Shown: piece after piece, positions 9,681-18,560 of the stretch
Layout: every line of letters begins with the position of its first letter
Position numbering within the stretch: the first letter of the stretch is position 1
Assembly (NCBI GenBank): GCA_913060665.1
Contig: CAJXUY010000007.1
Span: forward strand, 62,001-126,000
Direction: 5' to 3'
Origin: an uncultured Oleiphilaceae bacterium
Lineage (GTDB): Bacteria; Pseudomonadota; Gammaproteobacteria; Pseudomonadales; Oleiphilaceae
Length of the DNA stretch: 64,000 nt
The notes under the pieces: model-generated
What the model saw: only the letters and a program-made list of their open reading frames with translations
Told to the model about the DNA's origin: nothing
Database searches by the model: none
Program-made: the position numbers and the translations under genes

Positions 9681-12146
9681 ATGTCAAAGAAAAAAGTACG
9701 TGATCCTTATGCTCAGAGAGAGGCGGAGAAGTACGATAATCCAGTGCCTAGTCGAGAGTTTATACTTGAGCATTTGGAAAAAACAAAAGCGCCCGCGACT
9801 CATCCTGAGTTGTGCAAGGCGCTAAATTTAAAAGACGAAGATTCGATAGAGGCTATTCGACGAAGGCTAATTGCCATGAGTCGTGACGGACAGCTTATTT
9901 GTAACCGTCGAGGGCAATATGTGCCGACCAGTAGCATCAGTCTCATTAAAGGACGTGTTCAAGGTCATAAAGACGGGTTTGGTTTTGTTATCCCTGAAGA
10001 TGGCACCAGCGACCTGTTTCTAACCGCTAGGCAGATGCGCTCAGTGGTTCATGGGGACACTGTTTTGGTGAGAGTTGATGATGTTGATCAACGGGGCCGC
10101 CGAATGGCTATTATTGTTGAAGTGCTTGAGCGAAATACAGAGCAAGTTGTAGGGCGTTTATGTCTTGAAAGTGGGATCGCATTTGTAACCCCCGAAAATA
10201 CTAAAATTGCCAACGATGTCATGATTCCGCTTGATGCCTGTATGGATGCCAAACATGGGCAATACGTGGTAGTTGAGATCACTCAGCATCCAACCGTGCG
10301 AACTAGCGCAGTTGGTAAAGTGCTAGAGGTGATGGGGGATCATATGGCGCCAGGCATGGAGATTGATGTTGCTATTCGCTCTCATAGTATTCCATTTGTT
10401 TGGCCTATCGAGGTGATACAGGCGGTGAAGTCATTTTCAGGTGAGGTTGCTGAGAGTGATAAACAGCACCGAGTCGACATTCGCCACTTGCCTTTAGTGA
10501 CTATTGACGGTGAAGATGCCCGTGACTTTGATGATGCGGTTTATTGTGAGCCGAAAAAATCCGGCGGCTGGCGTCTGTATGTTGCGATAGCCGACGTGGC
10601 TCATTATGTGAAAATGGGGCAGCCGTTAGACGTTGAAGCCTACAATAGAGGGAACTCTGTTTACTTCCCAGATCATGTGGTGCCGATGTTGCCTGAGGTG
10701 CTATCGAATGGTTTGTGTTCACTCAATCCTCAAGTCGACCGACTTTGTATGGTTTGTGAAATGACCATTAGCGAACAGGGTATGCTGAGCGGATATAAAT
10801 TTTATGAGGGAGTAATGCACTCCCATGCTCGATTGACGTATACCAAAGTCAGTTCAATGCTGGAGCACCCAGACAGTAATGAAGGTCAGCAATTGTGCGA
10901 ACGTTATGCTAGCACCTTGCCCCATTTGCACCACCTGTTTGATCTTTACCATGCGTTGCGGCGTGCCCGTGACCAGCGAGGTGCGATCGACTTTGAGACT
11001 GTTGAGACACGAATACTGTTTGGCGATGAGCGAAAAATTGAGCAGATTGTTCCCACTCAGAGAAACGAAGCTCATAAAATTATCGAAGAATGTATGTTGT
11101 CTGCCAACGTCGCAACGGCGCGCTTTTTGAAGAAAAACAAACTGCATACTCTTTATCGAGTACATGAAGGCCCTGGCCCTGAAAAACTTGAGAATTTGAG
11201 AGAGTTTTTAGGCGAGTTAGGCTTGCAGTTACAAGGTGAGCGAGACAAGCCAAAGCCTGCTAACTACCAGTCTCTATTGGCAGACATTAAAGGCCGTCCT
11301 GATTTTAGTGTTATTCAGACGGTTATGTTGCGCTCGCTTAGTCAGGCTGTTTATAGCCCGGAAGAAGAAGGCCATTTCGGATTAGGTTATCCTCATTATG
11401 CGCATTTTACCTCGCCTATTAGACGTTACCCTGATCTTACCGTGCATCGCGCGATTAAATCTGTGATACACAGTGAAACGGTTTGCAATCAAGTGCAGCG
11501 AACCGATGTGATCAAACCTAAAGAAAACCCATATCATTACGATCTGCCGCAAATGCTTCAGTTGGGTGAACACTGTTCAATGACCGAGCGACGCGCAGAT
11601 GAAGCCACGCGGGATGTGGTGAGCTGGCTTAAATGTGAGTTCTTACAGCAGCATTTAGGTGAGACCTTTGAGGGCATTATTTCTGGTGTGACATCGTTTG
11701 GGTTCTTTGTTGAACTTAAAGACCTATATATTGACGGCTTAGTTCATGTCTCCTCTTTAAAGAGCGATTACTATCATTACGATCAAGCCAAGCACCGCTT
11801 AGTCGGTGAGCGAACAGGTGCCAGCTACCGTTTGGGCGATACTGTAAGTGTACAGGTGATCAGGATAGATCTTGATGACCGTAAGATCGACTTTGAAATA
11901 CTGGGTCAGCCAAAGCGTAGACCCGAAAAAAGCGGAGGTGCCTCAAGACGGAAAGTGGACAAAGCAGACGGTAAGCCTAAAGGAAGAGGAAGCCGAAAGG
12001 CATTGCTAGATAAAATTCCAGAAAAGGGTAAAAAGAAAAAAGCGACTAAGAAAACGGGGAAGAAAAAAAACACCGCTAATAAGTCTGCACCTCGAACCTC
12101 TAAAGCAGGAGGCGCGACACCTCGTAAGAGAAAGGTATCGAAATAG
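9681..12146 (+). CDS. rnr: Ribonuclease R
   Basis: The 821-residue protein has the full RNase R layout: an N-terminal winged-helix region, two cold-shock domains (KGRVQGHKDGFGFV near 93), the RNB catalytic domain (DGEDARDFDDAVYC, about 276-289, with the metal-binding Asp cluster), an S1 domain (FEGIISGVTSFGFFVEL, about 670) and a long Lys/Arg-rich tail (about 750-821). It is a processive 3'-5' exoribonuclease that can degrade structured RNA and acts in rRNA quality control. It directly precedes rlmB, as in many gammaproteobacteria. GCAGGAAAGTG supplies the ribosome-binding site. Confidence 0.97.
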   Translation: MSKKKVRDPYAQREAEKYDNPVPSREFILEHLEKTKAPATHPELCKALNLKDEDSIEAIRRRLIAMSRDGQLICNRRGQYVPTSSISLIKGRVQGHKDGFGFVIPEDGTSDLFLTARQMRSVVHGDTVLVRVDDVDQRGRRMAIIVEVLERNTEQVVGRLCLESGIAFVTPENTKIANDVMIPLDACMDAKHGQYVVVEITQHPTVRTSAVGKVLEVMGDHMAPGMEIDVAIRSHSIPFVWPIEVIQAVKSFSGEVAESDKQHRVDIRHLPLVTIDGEDARDFDDAVYCEPKKSGGWRLYVAIADVAHYVKMGQPLDVEAYNRGNSVYFPDHVVPMLPEVLSNGLCSLNPQVDRLCMVCEMTISEQGMLSGYKFYEGVMHSHARLTYTKVSSMLEHPDSNEGQQLCERYASTLPHLHHLFDLYHALRRARDQRGAIDFETVETRILFGDERKIEQIVPTQRNEAHKIIEECMLSANVATARFLKKNKLHTLYRVHEGPGPEKLENLREFLGELGLQLQGERDKPKPANYQSLLADIKGRPDFSVIQTVMLRSLSQAVYSPEEEGHFGLGYPHYAHFTSPIRRYPDLTVHRAIKSVIHSETVCNQVQRTDVIKPKENPYHYDLPQMLQLGEHCSMTERRADEATRDVVSWLKCEFLQQHLGETFEGIISGVTSFGFFVELKDLYIDGLVHVSSLKSDYYHYDQAKHRLVGERTGASYRLGDTVSVQVIRIDLDDRKIDFEILGQPKRRPEKSGGASRRKVDKADGKPKGRGSRKALLDKIPEKGKKKKATKKTGKKKNTANKSAPRTSKAGGATPRKRKVSK

Positions 12147-12215
12147 GATGCGCTTGCGCACCGTGGCTGAATGTAATCTGTATATGATCGTAATTTTCAA
12201 TGGTAATACTTAACA

Positions 12216-12962
12216 ATGTCTGAGCTTCAAACTGTTTTCGGCCTCCATGCAGTTTCTGCATTGCTGGAAAAAGAACCGGAAAAAATAAAGCGTTTATTAG
12301 TGTTGAGCGGGCGTAAAGATAAACGACTTGAAAGCCTGCTGGTCGCCGCTAGAAAAACGGGTGTAAGCATAGAGAATATAGATCGTCACAAGCTCGACAA
12401 AATAGTCGTAGGCAATCACCAAGGGGTGATAGCGGAGTGTGACGCGGTTGCAGAATTGGATGAAGGTGATTTAGAAGAGCTACTGCAAGCATTAACTGAG
12501 AAGCCGTTTCTGCTTGTTTTAGATGGTGTGACCGACCCTCATAATCTAGGTGCTTGTTTACGTTCAGCAGACGCGGCGGGCGTACATGCGGTGATCGCAC
12601 CGAAAGATAAGTCTGCACCTCTTAATGGTGTCGCCCGAAAAGTCGCGTGTGGTGCCGCAGAGCATGTGCCGTATATAAAAGTGACCAATTTAGCCAGAAC
12701 GTTAAGATGGTTAAAGCAATACGGAATTTGGTTGGTCGGCGCAGCAGGGGAAACCGAAAAGACTATCTATGAAAATGACTTTAACGGTGCTGTGGGTTTG
12801 ATTATGGGGGCAGAGGGGAAGGGACTTCGCCGCTTGACTAAAGAGCACTGTGATGACCTCGTTAAGATTCCTATGGCAGGGTCAGTGAGTAGCCTTAATG
12901 TTTCGGTAGCAACGGGTATTTGTTTGTTTGAAGCCGTGAGGCAGCGAGAAACGAATAAATAA
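12216..12962 (+). CDS. rlmB: 23S rRNA (guanosine-2251) 2'-O-methyltransferase RlmB
   Basis: The 248-residue SpoU/TrmH-type methyltransferase has an N-terminal L30e-like RNA-binding domain (VFGLHAVSALLE at the start) and a C-terminal knotted SPOUT domain. The motifs are LDGVTDPHNLGACLRSA (motif 1, about 104-120), IMGAEGKGLRR (motif 2) and IPMAGSVSSLNVSVA (motif 3). It methylates G2251 in the ribosomal P-loop. The gene follows rnr by about 70 bases and is probably co-transcribed with it. Confidence 0.96.
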   Translation: MSELQTVFGLHAVSALLEKEPEKIKRLLVLSGRKDKRLESLLVAARKTGVSIENIDRHKLDKIVVGNHQGVIAECDAVAELDEGDLEELLQALTEKPFLLVLDGVTDPHNLGACLRSADAAGVHAVIAPKDKSAPLNGVARKVACGAAEHVPYIKVTNLARTLRWLKQYGIWLVGAAGETEKTIYENDFNGAVGLIMGAEGKGLRRLTKEHCDDLVKIPMAGSVSSLNVSVATGICLFEAVRQRETNK

Positions 12963-13025
12963 GCACAAGACCGTGGTCGTTAGTAAGTCTTGAACGTCAT
13001 CGTTTGTTTTTTGTTCAAATTCTGC

Positions 13026-13054
13026 TTGCAACCCCCTTGCTTAAACACTAAAAT
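13026..13054 (+). promoter_or_regulatory. Candidate rpsF operon promoter with GC-rich discriminator
   Basis: TTGCAA at 13026-13031, a 17-base spacer and TAAAAT at 13049-13054 are followed at once by GCGCGG. A GC-rich discriminator after the -10 is typical of ribosomal promoters under stringent (ppGpp) control. The predicted start, near 13061, leaves a leader of about 80 bases before rpsF. Confidence 0.55.
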
Positions 13055-13106
13055 GCGCGGTTCTTAAAACACATCAATTCAACTCCTTGCTTCTCAAAGC
13101 GATTTA

Positions 13107-13139
13107 CCGCTTGTGGGAGGCTTATAACCCGTAGGGAGA
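13107..13139 (+). promoter_or_regulatory. Candidate S6:S18 autoregulatory leader element of rpsF
   Basis: Just before rpsF the leader contains GTGGGAGGC, TTATAA and ACCCGTAGG, able to form a short GGG/CCC hairpin with an exposed CCG. The published S6:S18-binding leader motif upstream of bacterial rpsF has this hairpin with a conserved CCG. The resemblance is by eye; a covariance-model match would settle it. The same bases include the rpsF ribosome-binding site (GTAGGGAG). Confidence 0.4.
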
Positions 13140-13143
13140 TACA

Positions 13144-13584
13144 ATGCGTCATTACGAAATCGTAATTCTGGTGCACCCGGATCAAAGCGAGCAAGTTCCA
13201 GCAATGGTTGAGCGTTACACAGGCATCATCGCTGATGCTGGTGGTGAAGTTCATCGCTTAGAAGATTGGGGCCGTCGCCATATGGCTTATCCTATCAACA
13301 AGATTCACAAGGCACACTATGTTCTTATGAACATTGAATGTACTGGTGAAGCGTTAGATGAGCTATCTCACAACTTCCGTTTCAACGATGCGATCATTCG
13401 TGACATGATCATCCGTCGTAAAGAAGCGATCACTGAAGTTTCTCTAATTAAAGCATCTGAAGGCCGTGAAGAGCGTAGATATGATCGTGAAGATCGTCGT
13501 CCTGCTCCTGAAGCTGCTGAAGAGAGTCCAGCTGAAACTACTGATGCTGCTGATACTGACGACCAGGCTGAAGGCGAAGAGTAA
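13144..13584 (+). CDS. rpsF: 30S ribosomal protein S6
   Basis: The 146-residue S6 begins [17 protein letters not shown] and includes [11 protein letters not shown] and the [13 protein letters not shown] end of the fold. An acidic, Ala/Glu-rich tail (about residues 110-146) follows, as in gammaproteobacterial S6 proteins, which receive C-terminal glutamates. S6 pairs with S18 on the 30S platform. It is the first gene of the rpsF-rpsR-membrane protein-rplI group. Confidence 0.98.
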   Translation: MRHYEIVILVHPDQSEQVPAMVERYTGIIADAGGEVHRLEDWGRRHMAYPINKIHKAHYVLMNIECTGEALDELSHNFRFNDAIIRDMIIRRKEAITEVSLIKASEGREERRYDREDRRPAPEAAEESPAETTDAADTDDQAEGEE

Positions 13585-13643
13585 TCTTCCTTTTATATTG
13601 ATTGGTTAATTATTAGTTAAAATTTTAATTTGGAGAAATTACA

Positions 13644-13874
13644 ATGGCTCGTTTTTTTCGTCGTCGTAAGTTTTGCCGCTTCACTGCTGAAGGGGTTAAA
13701 GAAATAGATTACAAAGATATCGAAACGTTAAAAGGTTACGTATCTGAAACCGGTAAAATCGTTCCTAGCCGTATTACTGGTACTAAAGCTCGTTACCAGC
13801 GTCAGCTGGCAACAGCGATTAAACGTGCACGTTACGTGGCTCTGTTACCTTTTACAGATAACCACAACGAGTAA
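13644..13874 (+). CDS. rpsR: 30S ribosomal protein S18
   Basis: The 76-residue S18 begins [17 protein letters not shown] and contains the [19 protein letters not shown]-like core (here [20 protein letters not shown]) and a basic C-terminal helix. It binds S6 and helps shape the mRNA exit platform of the 30S subunit. The single N-terminal Cys does not make a zinc site. It is 59 bases after rpsF, with TGGAGAAATT as the ribosome-binding site. Confidence 0.98.
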   Translation: MARFFRRRKFCRFTAEGVKEIDYKDIETLKGYVSETGKIVPSRITGTKARYQRQLATAIKRARYVALLPFTDNHNE

Positions 13875-13898
13875 CTTAAAAAGTAGCGATTACCCTGT

Positions 13899-14762
13899 AT
13901 GCGTGCATTAGCAGAATTTTTGATGCGCGGCCCTAAACAGGCCGTAATCGTGGCGGTGGTTGCCGCAGCACTGCCGTTGATGTTTTGGTTAAGTGCGGCT
14001 GTTCTAACTCTGGTTACGTTACGTAAGGGAGTTGGACAAGGAATAAATGTTTTGGTTTGGGCTTTACTACCGGCTATTGCATGGTGGATTAAGCTCGGCG
14101 ATCCGGGAATAGTGTTAGTGTTGGTGTTTTCTTGGGTGATGGCTGTCGCATTGAGGCAGACGGTATCCTGGGAGAAGACATTAATTGCAGGTGTTGTAAT
14201 TGCGTTTATAACAGGGCTTTTATTGCCTGTGTTATTGCCAGAAGTAATACAGCAGTTAATTGATATGGCCAAAGAAGTTTATAGGCAGATCGACCCTGAG
14301 ATGGTTAAACAGCTCAGTGGAGAGTTAGAACCCGCGTTCACCTCTCTAATGGTTGGCAGCTTGGCAACGACATATCTAGCGATAGCATTAGGAGCAGTGG
14401 TTCTGGCCAGAGGTTGGCAGTCTTCACTCTATAACCCTGGAGGCTTTGGTAAGGAGTTTCATAGTTTTAAGTTATCGCCGGTGTTTGCACTGTGCTTTGT
14501 TGGCTTAGCGCTATTTGGTCCTTCGATTAGTTTAAATGTTGTCCTATTGGTACTGGTTATGTTGGTACCGCTGACACTGGCTGGCATTGCATTGGTTCAT
14601 GGTGGTGTGGCTAAACGGAATTTGGGCGGGCATTGGTTATTTGTGTTTTATATATGCACAATATTTATGCCTAGCTTGTTTTTGCTGATTATTTTAATGG
14701 CAATATTGGATAGCTGTTTCGACTTTAGACGTCGAATCAAGACTACTCCGGTCGACCAGTAA
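13899..14762 (+). CDS. Multi-pass membrane protein of the rpsR-rplI intergenic position (DUF2232/YybS-like)
   Basis: The 287-residue protein has about seven or eight hydrophobic segments and almost no soluble domain. Pseudomonads carry a hypothetical membrane protein at the same place, between rpsR and rplI; the topology and length fit DUF2232 (YybS-like) proteins. It starts 24 bases after rpsR and lies inside the ribosomal operon, so it should be expressed with growth. Its role is unknown; the location is conserved but proves no ribosomal link. Confidence 0.75.
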   Translation: MRALAEFLMRGPKQAVIVAVVAAALPLMFWLSAAVLTLVTLRKGVGQGINVLVWALLPAIAWWIKLGDPGIVLVLVFSWVMAVALRQTVSWEKTLIAGVVIAFITGLLLPVLLPEVIQQLIDMAKEVYRQIDPEMVKQLSGELEPAFTSLMVGSLATTYLAIALGAVVLARGWQSSLYNPGGFGKEFHSFKLSPVFALCFVGLALFGPSISLNVVLLVLVMLVPLTLAGIALVHGGVAKRNLGGHWLFVFYICTIFMPSLFLLIILMAILDSCFDFRRRIKTTPVDQ

Positions 14763-14802
14763 ATATTACAGCTATCACAGACGGTTTAAAGAGGTTTGCG
14801 AG

Positions 14803-15249
14803 ATGGAAGTTATCCTGCTCGAGAAAGTCGGTAAACTCGGCGGCCTTGGTGACAAGGTTGGCGTAAAATCAGGTTACGGTCGTAACTACCTTATCCCATA
14901 TGGTAAGGCTGTTCCTGCTACTGCAGCAAATGTTGCAGAGTTTGATGTTCGTCGTGCTGAGCTTGAAAAAGCAGCAGCTGAAAAACTTGCAGCTGCACAA
15001 GCACGTGCAGAGCAAGTAAATGCAATTGAAGTCACTATCGTTTCTAAAGCGGGTGATGAAGGCAAATTGTTTGGTTCAATTGGTGTTCGTGATGTTTCTG
15101 ATGCAATTACGGCTGCCGGCGTTGAAGTGAACAAAAGTGAAGTTCGTCTTCCAGAAGGACCACTTCGTACAGTAGGTGAGTATGAAATTACTATTCACCT
15201 TCACAGCGATGTGGATGCAGTCGTTAAGCTGTCTGTTGTTTCTGAGTAA
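14803..15249 (+). CDS. rplI: 50S ribosomal protein L9
   Basis: The 148-residue L9 has the family start [19 protein letters not shown] with the [13 protein letters not shown] strand, the long Ala/Glu-rich connecting helix (about 45-75) and the C-terminal domain ([12 protein letters not shown]). It binds 23S rRNA near L1 and restrains frameshifting. A long hairpin follows the stop and probably ends the operon. Confidence 0.98.
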   Translation: MEVILLEKVGKLGGLGDKVGVKSGYGRNYLIPYGKAVPATAANVAEFDVRRAELEKAAAEKLAAAQARAEQVNAIEVTIVSKAGDEGKLFGSIGVRDVSDAITAAGVEVNKSEVRLPEGPLRTVGEYEITIHLHSDVDAVVKLSVVSE

Positions 15250-15318
15250 TAATATTTAGAAACTGAAAGACATCAGTCGCGCGTTTATAGTGTTGGTTGG
15301 TGTAGCTTAGTGAATTGT

Positions 15319-15376
15319 AAGTACGGCCTGAGGGTAGCTAGAGTAAATTACTTTAGTTAACCCTTGGGCCGTACTT
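15319..15376 (+). terminator. Long composite hairpin between rplI and dnaB (terminator or structured RNA)
   Basis: The arms AAGTACGGCCTGAGGGT (15319-15335) and ACCCTTGGGCCGTACTT (15360-15376) pair over 17 positions, two of them G-U. Inside the loop, CTAGAGTA and TACTTTAG (15338-15356) form a second 8-bp hairpin. The U-run after it is weak (GTTT), with a T-rich stretch only about 15 bases further on. It is most likely the terminator of the rpsF-rplI operon, but it is longer than usual. Confidence 0.65.
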
Positions 15377-15475
15377 GTTTCTGGTGTATGGTTTTATTTT
15401 TATTTCTACTCTTTGCCCATTAAGATACCCCTATGTGTTTTCAGGCCTTATGTGTTTCAGATGTAATGGTAGATC

Positions 15476-16855
15476 ATGAATAATATGAACTCTGATAAAG
15501 AATTAAGTCAGCTAAAGGTTCCTCCTCACTCAATTGAAGCTGAGCAGTCTGTGCTGGGCGGTTTAATGCTCGACAATAGCAAGTGGGATGTCGTGGCCGA
15601 TAAGGTGGTGGAAGATGATTTTTATCGCCATGAGCATCGGTTAATTTTTAGGGTTATTGCACGGTTGGCTGGAGAAGCCAAACCTCTTGATGTTGTTACC
15701 TTATCTGAAGAATTGGAAAAACTTGGCGAGCTACAAAATGCTGGTGGACTCTCGTATTTAGGTGACTTGGCCAAGAATACCCCTAGTGCTTCAAATATAA
15801 GAGCTTACTCTGAAATTGTGAGTGAGCGTGCGATTATTCGGAAACTAATTACTGCTTCAGGCGAGATTACTGATTCTGCTTTTAACACCCAGGGTCGAAC
15901 CAGTGCGGAGTTGCTCGATGAGGCTGAGCGGAAAGTTTTTCAGATCTCAGAGTCTCGAGCATCAGAGGGCGGCCCTCAAAATGTTAATCCTATATTAACG
16001 CAAACTCTAGAGCGTATTGATGAGCTATTTAATACCGATGACCCACTAACAGGAACTACGACAGGGTTTAGAGACCTAGATGCGAATACAGGGGGGTTGC
16101 AGCCGTCCGACTTGGTTATCGTGGCAGCTCGCCCTTCAATGGGTAAAACAGCATTTGCCATGAACTTGGTTGAAAATGCGTTATTTGGAGCGGGAAAGCC
16201 AGTATTAGTATTCAGTATGGAAATGCCATCTGACGCAATCGTTATGCGTATGCTGTCTTCTATGGGGCGAATTCATCAGGGTCGCGTAAGAAGTGGTAAG
16301 TTGGAAGAGGATGATTGGCCTCGTTTAACCTCTGCCGTCAGCTTATTAAAAGACAAGCCTCTCTATATTGACGATACAGCGGGATTAAGTCCAACAGAGG
16401 TTCGTTCAAGGGCTCGCAGAATTGCACGCGAAACGAAACAAGAGTTTGGCTTGATAATGATTGATTACCTGCAATTAATGCAGGTGCCGGGTAATAATGA
16501 AGGTCGTACGTCTGAAATATCAGAAATATCTCGTTCTCTGAAAGCGCTGGCAAAGGAACTAAAATGCCCGGTTGTGGCCTTGTCTCAGCTTAACCGTAGC
16601 TTGGAGCAACGCCCTAACAAGCGCCCAATCAACTCGGACTTGCGTGAATCGGGCGCGATAGAGCAGGACGCCGATATCATTATGTTTATTTACCGAGATG
16701 ATTATTATAATGAAGATAGCCCTGATAAGGGGATAGCAGAAATTATTATCGGCAAGCAACGAAATGGTCCGACAGGGACTATCAAGCTGGGCTTTCAGGG
16801 GCAGTTCACTAAGTTTGAAGACTTGACTCATGTTGATTATGGTGATGAGTTTTAA
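15476..16855 (+). CDS. dnaB: Replicative DNA helicase DnaB
   Basis: The 459-residue hexameric helicase has an N-terminal DnaG-interaction domain (PPHSIEAEQSVLGGLMLD, about 16-33) and a RecA-fold motor: Walker A ARPSMGKTAFAMN (about 218-230), Walker B LIMIDYLQLMQ and the arginine-finger region RESGAIEQDADI. There is no intein, although DnaB is a common intein site. It unwinds DNA at the replication fork. Its stop overlaps the alr start by one base (TAATG). Confidence 0.98.
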   Translation: MNNMNSDKELSQLKVPPHSIEAEQSVLGGLMLDNSKWDVVADKVVEDDFYRHEHRLIFRVIARLAGEAKPLDVVTLSEELEKLGELQNAGGLSYLGDLAKNTPSASNIRAYSEIVSERAIIRKLITASGEITDSAFNTQGRTSAELLDEAERKVFQISESRASEGGPQNVNPILTQTLERIDELFNTDDPLTGTTTGFRDLDANTGGLQPSDLVIVAARPSMGKTAFAMNLVENALFGAGKPVLVFSMEMPSDAIVMRMLSSMGRIHQGRVRSGKLEEDDWPRLTSAVSLLKDKPLYIDDTAGLSPTEVRSRARRIARETKQEFGLIMIDYLQLMQVPGNNEGRTSEISEISRSLKALAKELKCPVVALSQLNRSLEQRPNKRPINSDLRESGAIEQDADIIMFIYRDDYYNEDSPDKGIAEIIIGKQRNGPTGTIKLGFQGQFTKFEDLTHVDYGDEF

Positions 16856-17958
16856 TGACTAGACCAGCTATCGCAACCATAGATTTACAGGCTTTTAGGG
16901 CGAACTATGCGTTCGCTGAGGAGCTTGCAGGTGATGCGTTATGTGTGGCCGTTATAAAGGCCAATGGTTATGGTCATGGAATCTGTCAAGTTGCCAAAGA
17001 GCTACCTGCTTCAACGCTTGCAGTTGCCTGCGTTGATGAGGCAATGCTATTGCGAGCTGAAGGCGTAAAGAACCCGATTGTGGTGCTTGAAGGGGCGTTT
17101 TCGGCTGAAGAGGTGAGGTTGGCCTCTTGCGAGACGTTACAGCTAATTGTACATGCTGCTTATCAAATAGAGCAGCTTGCAGAGCTTCAGTTGGGTGATT
17201 CGATAGATGTCTGGGTTAAGATAAACACCGGTATGAACCGCTTGGGTTTCCCTCCCGCTTTGTGTGATGAGGTGCTGGCAAAACTTAGGCGCTTGTCTTC
17301 GGTCCGTGTGTTAGGCCTGATGACTCATTTTTCTTGCGCTGATGAAATTGATATGGCTGAGACTGAGCGGCAGTTAAGCCTGTTTGGCTCTGTCGTGCAT
17401 AAATTAGGCTCTGCCGCCGAAGGTCTTCTGTTAACAGCAGCAAACTCTGCTGCTTTGCTGGAGCATAACCCATCACGCTTTGACTGTGTTAGGCCAGGCA
17501 TCATGCTATATGGCTCTTCACCGTTAGCACACATATCATCAGAAGCGCTTGGTTTGAAAGCTGTTATGTCGCTGGAGTCGCGTATCATGGCGATACATGA
17601 GTTGGAGACGGGTGACTGTGTGGGTTATGGTGGTACATGGCGAGCGAGTCGAGAAACACGAATTGCCACGATTGCGATGGGGTATGGAGATGGTTACCCT
17701 CGTCACGCTGAGACAGGTACGCCCGTATGGATCGGTGATAGAGTCGTGCCATTAATTGGTCGAGTCTCAATGGATATGCTGACCGTTGATTTAAGTTATC
17801 ACCCTGATGCACAAGTAGGCGACTCAGTTGAGCTGTGGGGCAAAAATATTTCAGTTGATGAGGTGGCAAGCGCTTCAGGAACTATTAGCTATGAGTTGTT
17901 GACCGGAGTGACCTCAAGGGTCCCTAGACTCTATCTGAATAGCCAGAGTGAGCTGTAG
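16855..17958 (+). CDS. alr: Alanine racemase (PLP-dependent)
   Basis: The 367-residue protein has the PLP-binding VIKANGYGHG motif (catalytic Lys near 35), the GMNRLGF and RPGIMLYG segments, and the second-domain tyrosine context CVGYGGTW plus IGRVSMDML. It interconverts L- and D-alanine for peptidoglycan. The one-base overlap with dnaB (TAATG) suggests translational coupling; the dnaB-alr order matches Pseudomonas. Confidence 0.97.
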   Translation: MTRPAIATIDLQAFRANYAFAEELAGDALCVAVIKANGYGHGICQVAKELPASTLAVACVDEAMLLRAEGVKNPIVVLEGAFSAEEVRLASCETLQLIVHAAYQIEQLAELQLGDSIDVWVKINTGMNRLGFPPALCDEVLAKLRRLSSVRVLGLMTHFSCADEIDMAETERQLSLFGSVVHKLGSAAEGLLLTAANSAALLEHNPSRFDCVRPGIMLYGSSPLAHISSEALGLKAVMSLESRIMAIHELETGDCVGYGGTWRASRETRIATIAMGYGDGYPRHAETGTPVWIGDRVVPLIGRVSMDMLTVDLSYHPDAQVGDSVELWGKNISVDEVASASGTISYELLTGVTSRVPRLYLNSQSEL

Positions 17959-18034
17959 TAAGTCAATTTCCCTCCCGATACTCTCATATACACTGATAAC
18001 TTCAATATCAATAACCATTACTCGGATAACATTA

Positions 18035-18442
18035 ATGATTAGTTGGAAAGCGCTTATTGTCGGGCTGATAGTGACAATTTTAGTGGGGTTGTTTGGTCAA
18101 GCGATTTATGTCTTGCTTGCTTCTTATATTGGTATGGCCGCAAGCGATTACGTTTTTTTCTCAACCTATAAACAAGAGATTTGGTTTGTTTTTGCTATTC
18201 TTGTTTATTGTCTGACGATGACGTTTGGTGGCTTGTTAACGGGCACTATAGCGAATCAATTTAAAGTCTCTCATGCAGCTGTTGTTGGATTTATAGCTAG
18301 TGTCACGTCGGTTGTGTCTTCAGCAGAAAGCGGCCATATAACATTTATGGCAGTTGTGATTGTTGTGCTTGGGACGTTTTTTTCTTCATTAGGCGGCGTT
18401 TTTGCTCGCCGAGTATCAGAGATTGACGAGTCAGCTGTTTAA
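18035..18442 (+). CDS. Small four-helix membrane protein, unknown function
   Basis: Starting at the ATG at 18035 gives 135 residues (MISWKALIVGLIVT...) with four hydrophobic segments and a short charged tail. The frame is open upstream to 17948, overlapping the end of alr, but that extension is low-complexity Ser/Ile/Thr, so I prefer the later ATG. The pattern of segments with a GGLLTGTIA turn resembles small TIGR04086/YrzE-like membrane proteins, but I do not recognise the family firmly. It sits 76 bases after alr and ends before a strong terminator. Confidence 0.65.
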   Translation: MISWKALIVGLIVTILVGLFGQAIYVLLASYIGMAASDYVFFSTYKQEIWFVFAILVYCLTMTFGGLLTGTIANQFKVSHAAVVGFIASVTSVVSSAESGHITFMAVVIVVLGTFFSSLGGVFARRVSEIDESAV

Positions 18443-18454
18443 TTATCGGCAAAA

Positions 18455-18488
18455 AAAATGCCTGATTAACTGAATAGTCAGGCATTTT
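18455..18488. terminator. Bidirectional intrinsic terminator
   Basis: AAAATGCCTGA and TCAGGCATTTT form a perfect 11-bp stem with a 12-base loop, flanked by A- and T-rich arms. It serves the upstream membrane-protein gene on the + strand; ompW reads toward it on the - strand. Confidence 0.85.
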
Positions 18489-18518
18489 AATAAGCTAGGG
18501 AGTGGTCGTCTTTCAAAA

Positions 18519-18550
18519 CTTACAGCTCTTAAAGCTTACAGCTCTTAAAA
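18519..18550. repeat. Short tandem duplication (2 x 16 bp)
   Basis: CTTACAGCTCTTAAAG at 18519-18534 is followed at once by CTTACAGCTCTTAAAA at 18535-18550, differing only in the last base. It lies in the 3' flank of ompW, and a partial third unit (ACACTTAAAA) runs into the ompW end. It is probably replication slippage. Confidence 0.8.
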
Positions 18551-18560
18551 TTAACGACAC

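Noticed and set aside
13832-14272. A 146-codon frame on the - strand inside the rpsR/membrane protein region
   Set aside because: Thr/Asn/Ala-rich antisense of hydrophobic coding DNA, a common artefact.
17948-18034. Upstream extension of the small membrane protein
   Set aside because: It overlaps alr and is a low-complexity Ser/Ile/Thr stretch; the ATG at 18035 gives a normal membrane protein start.
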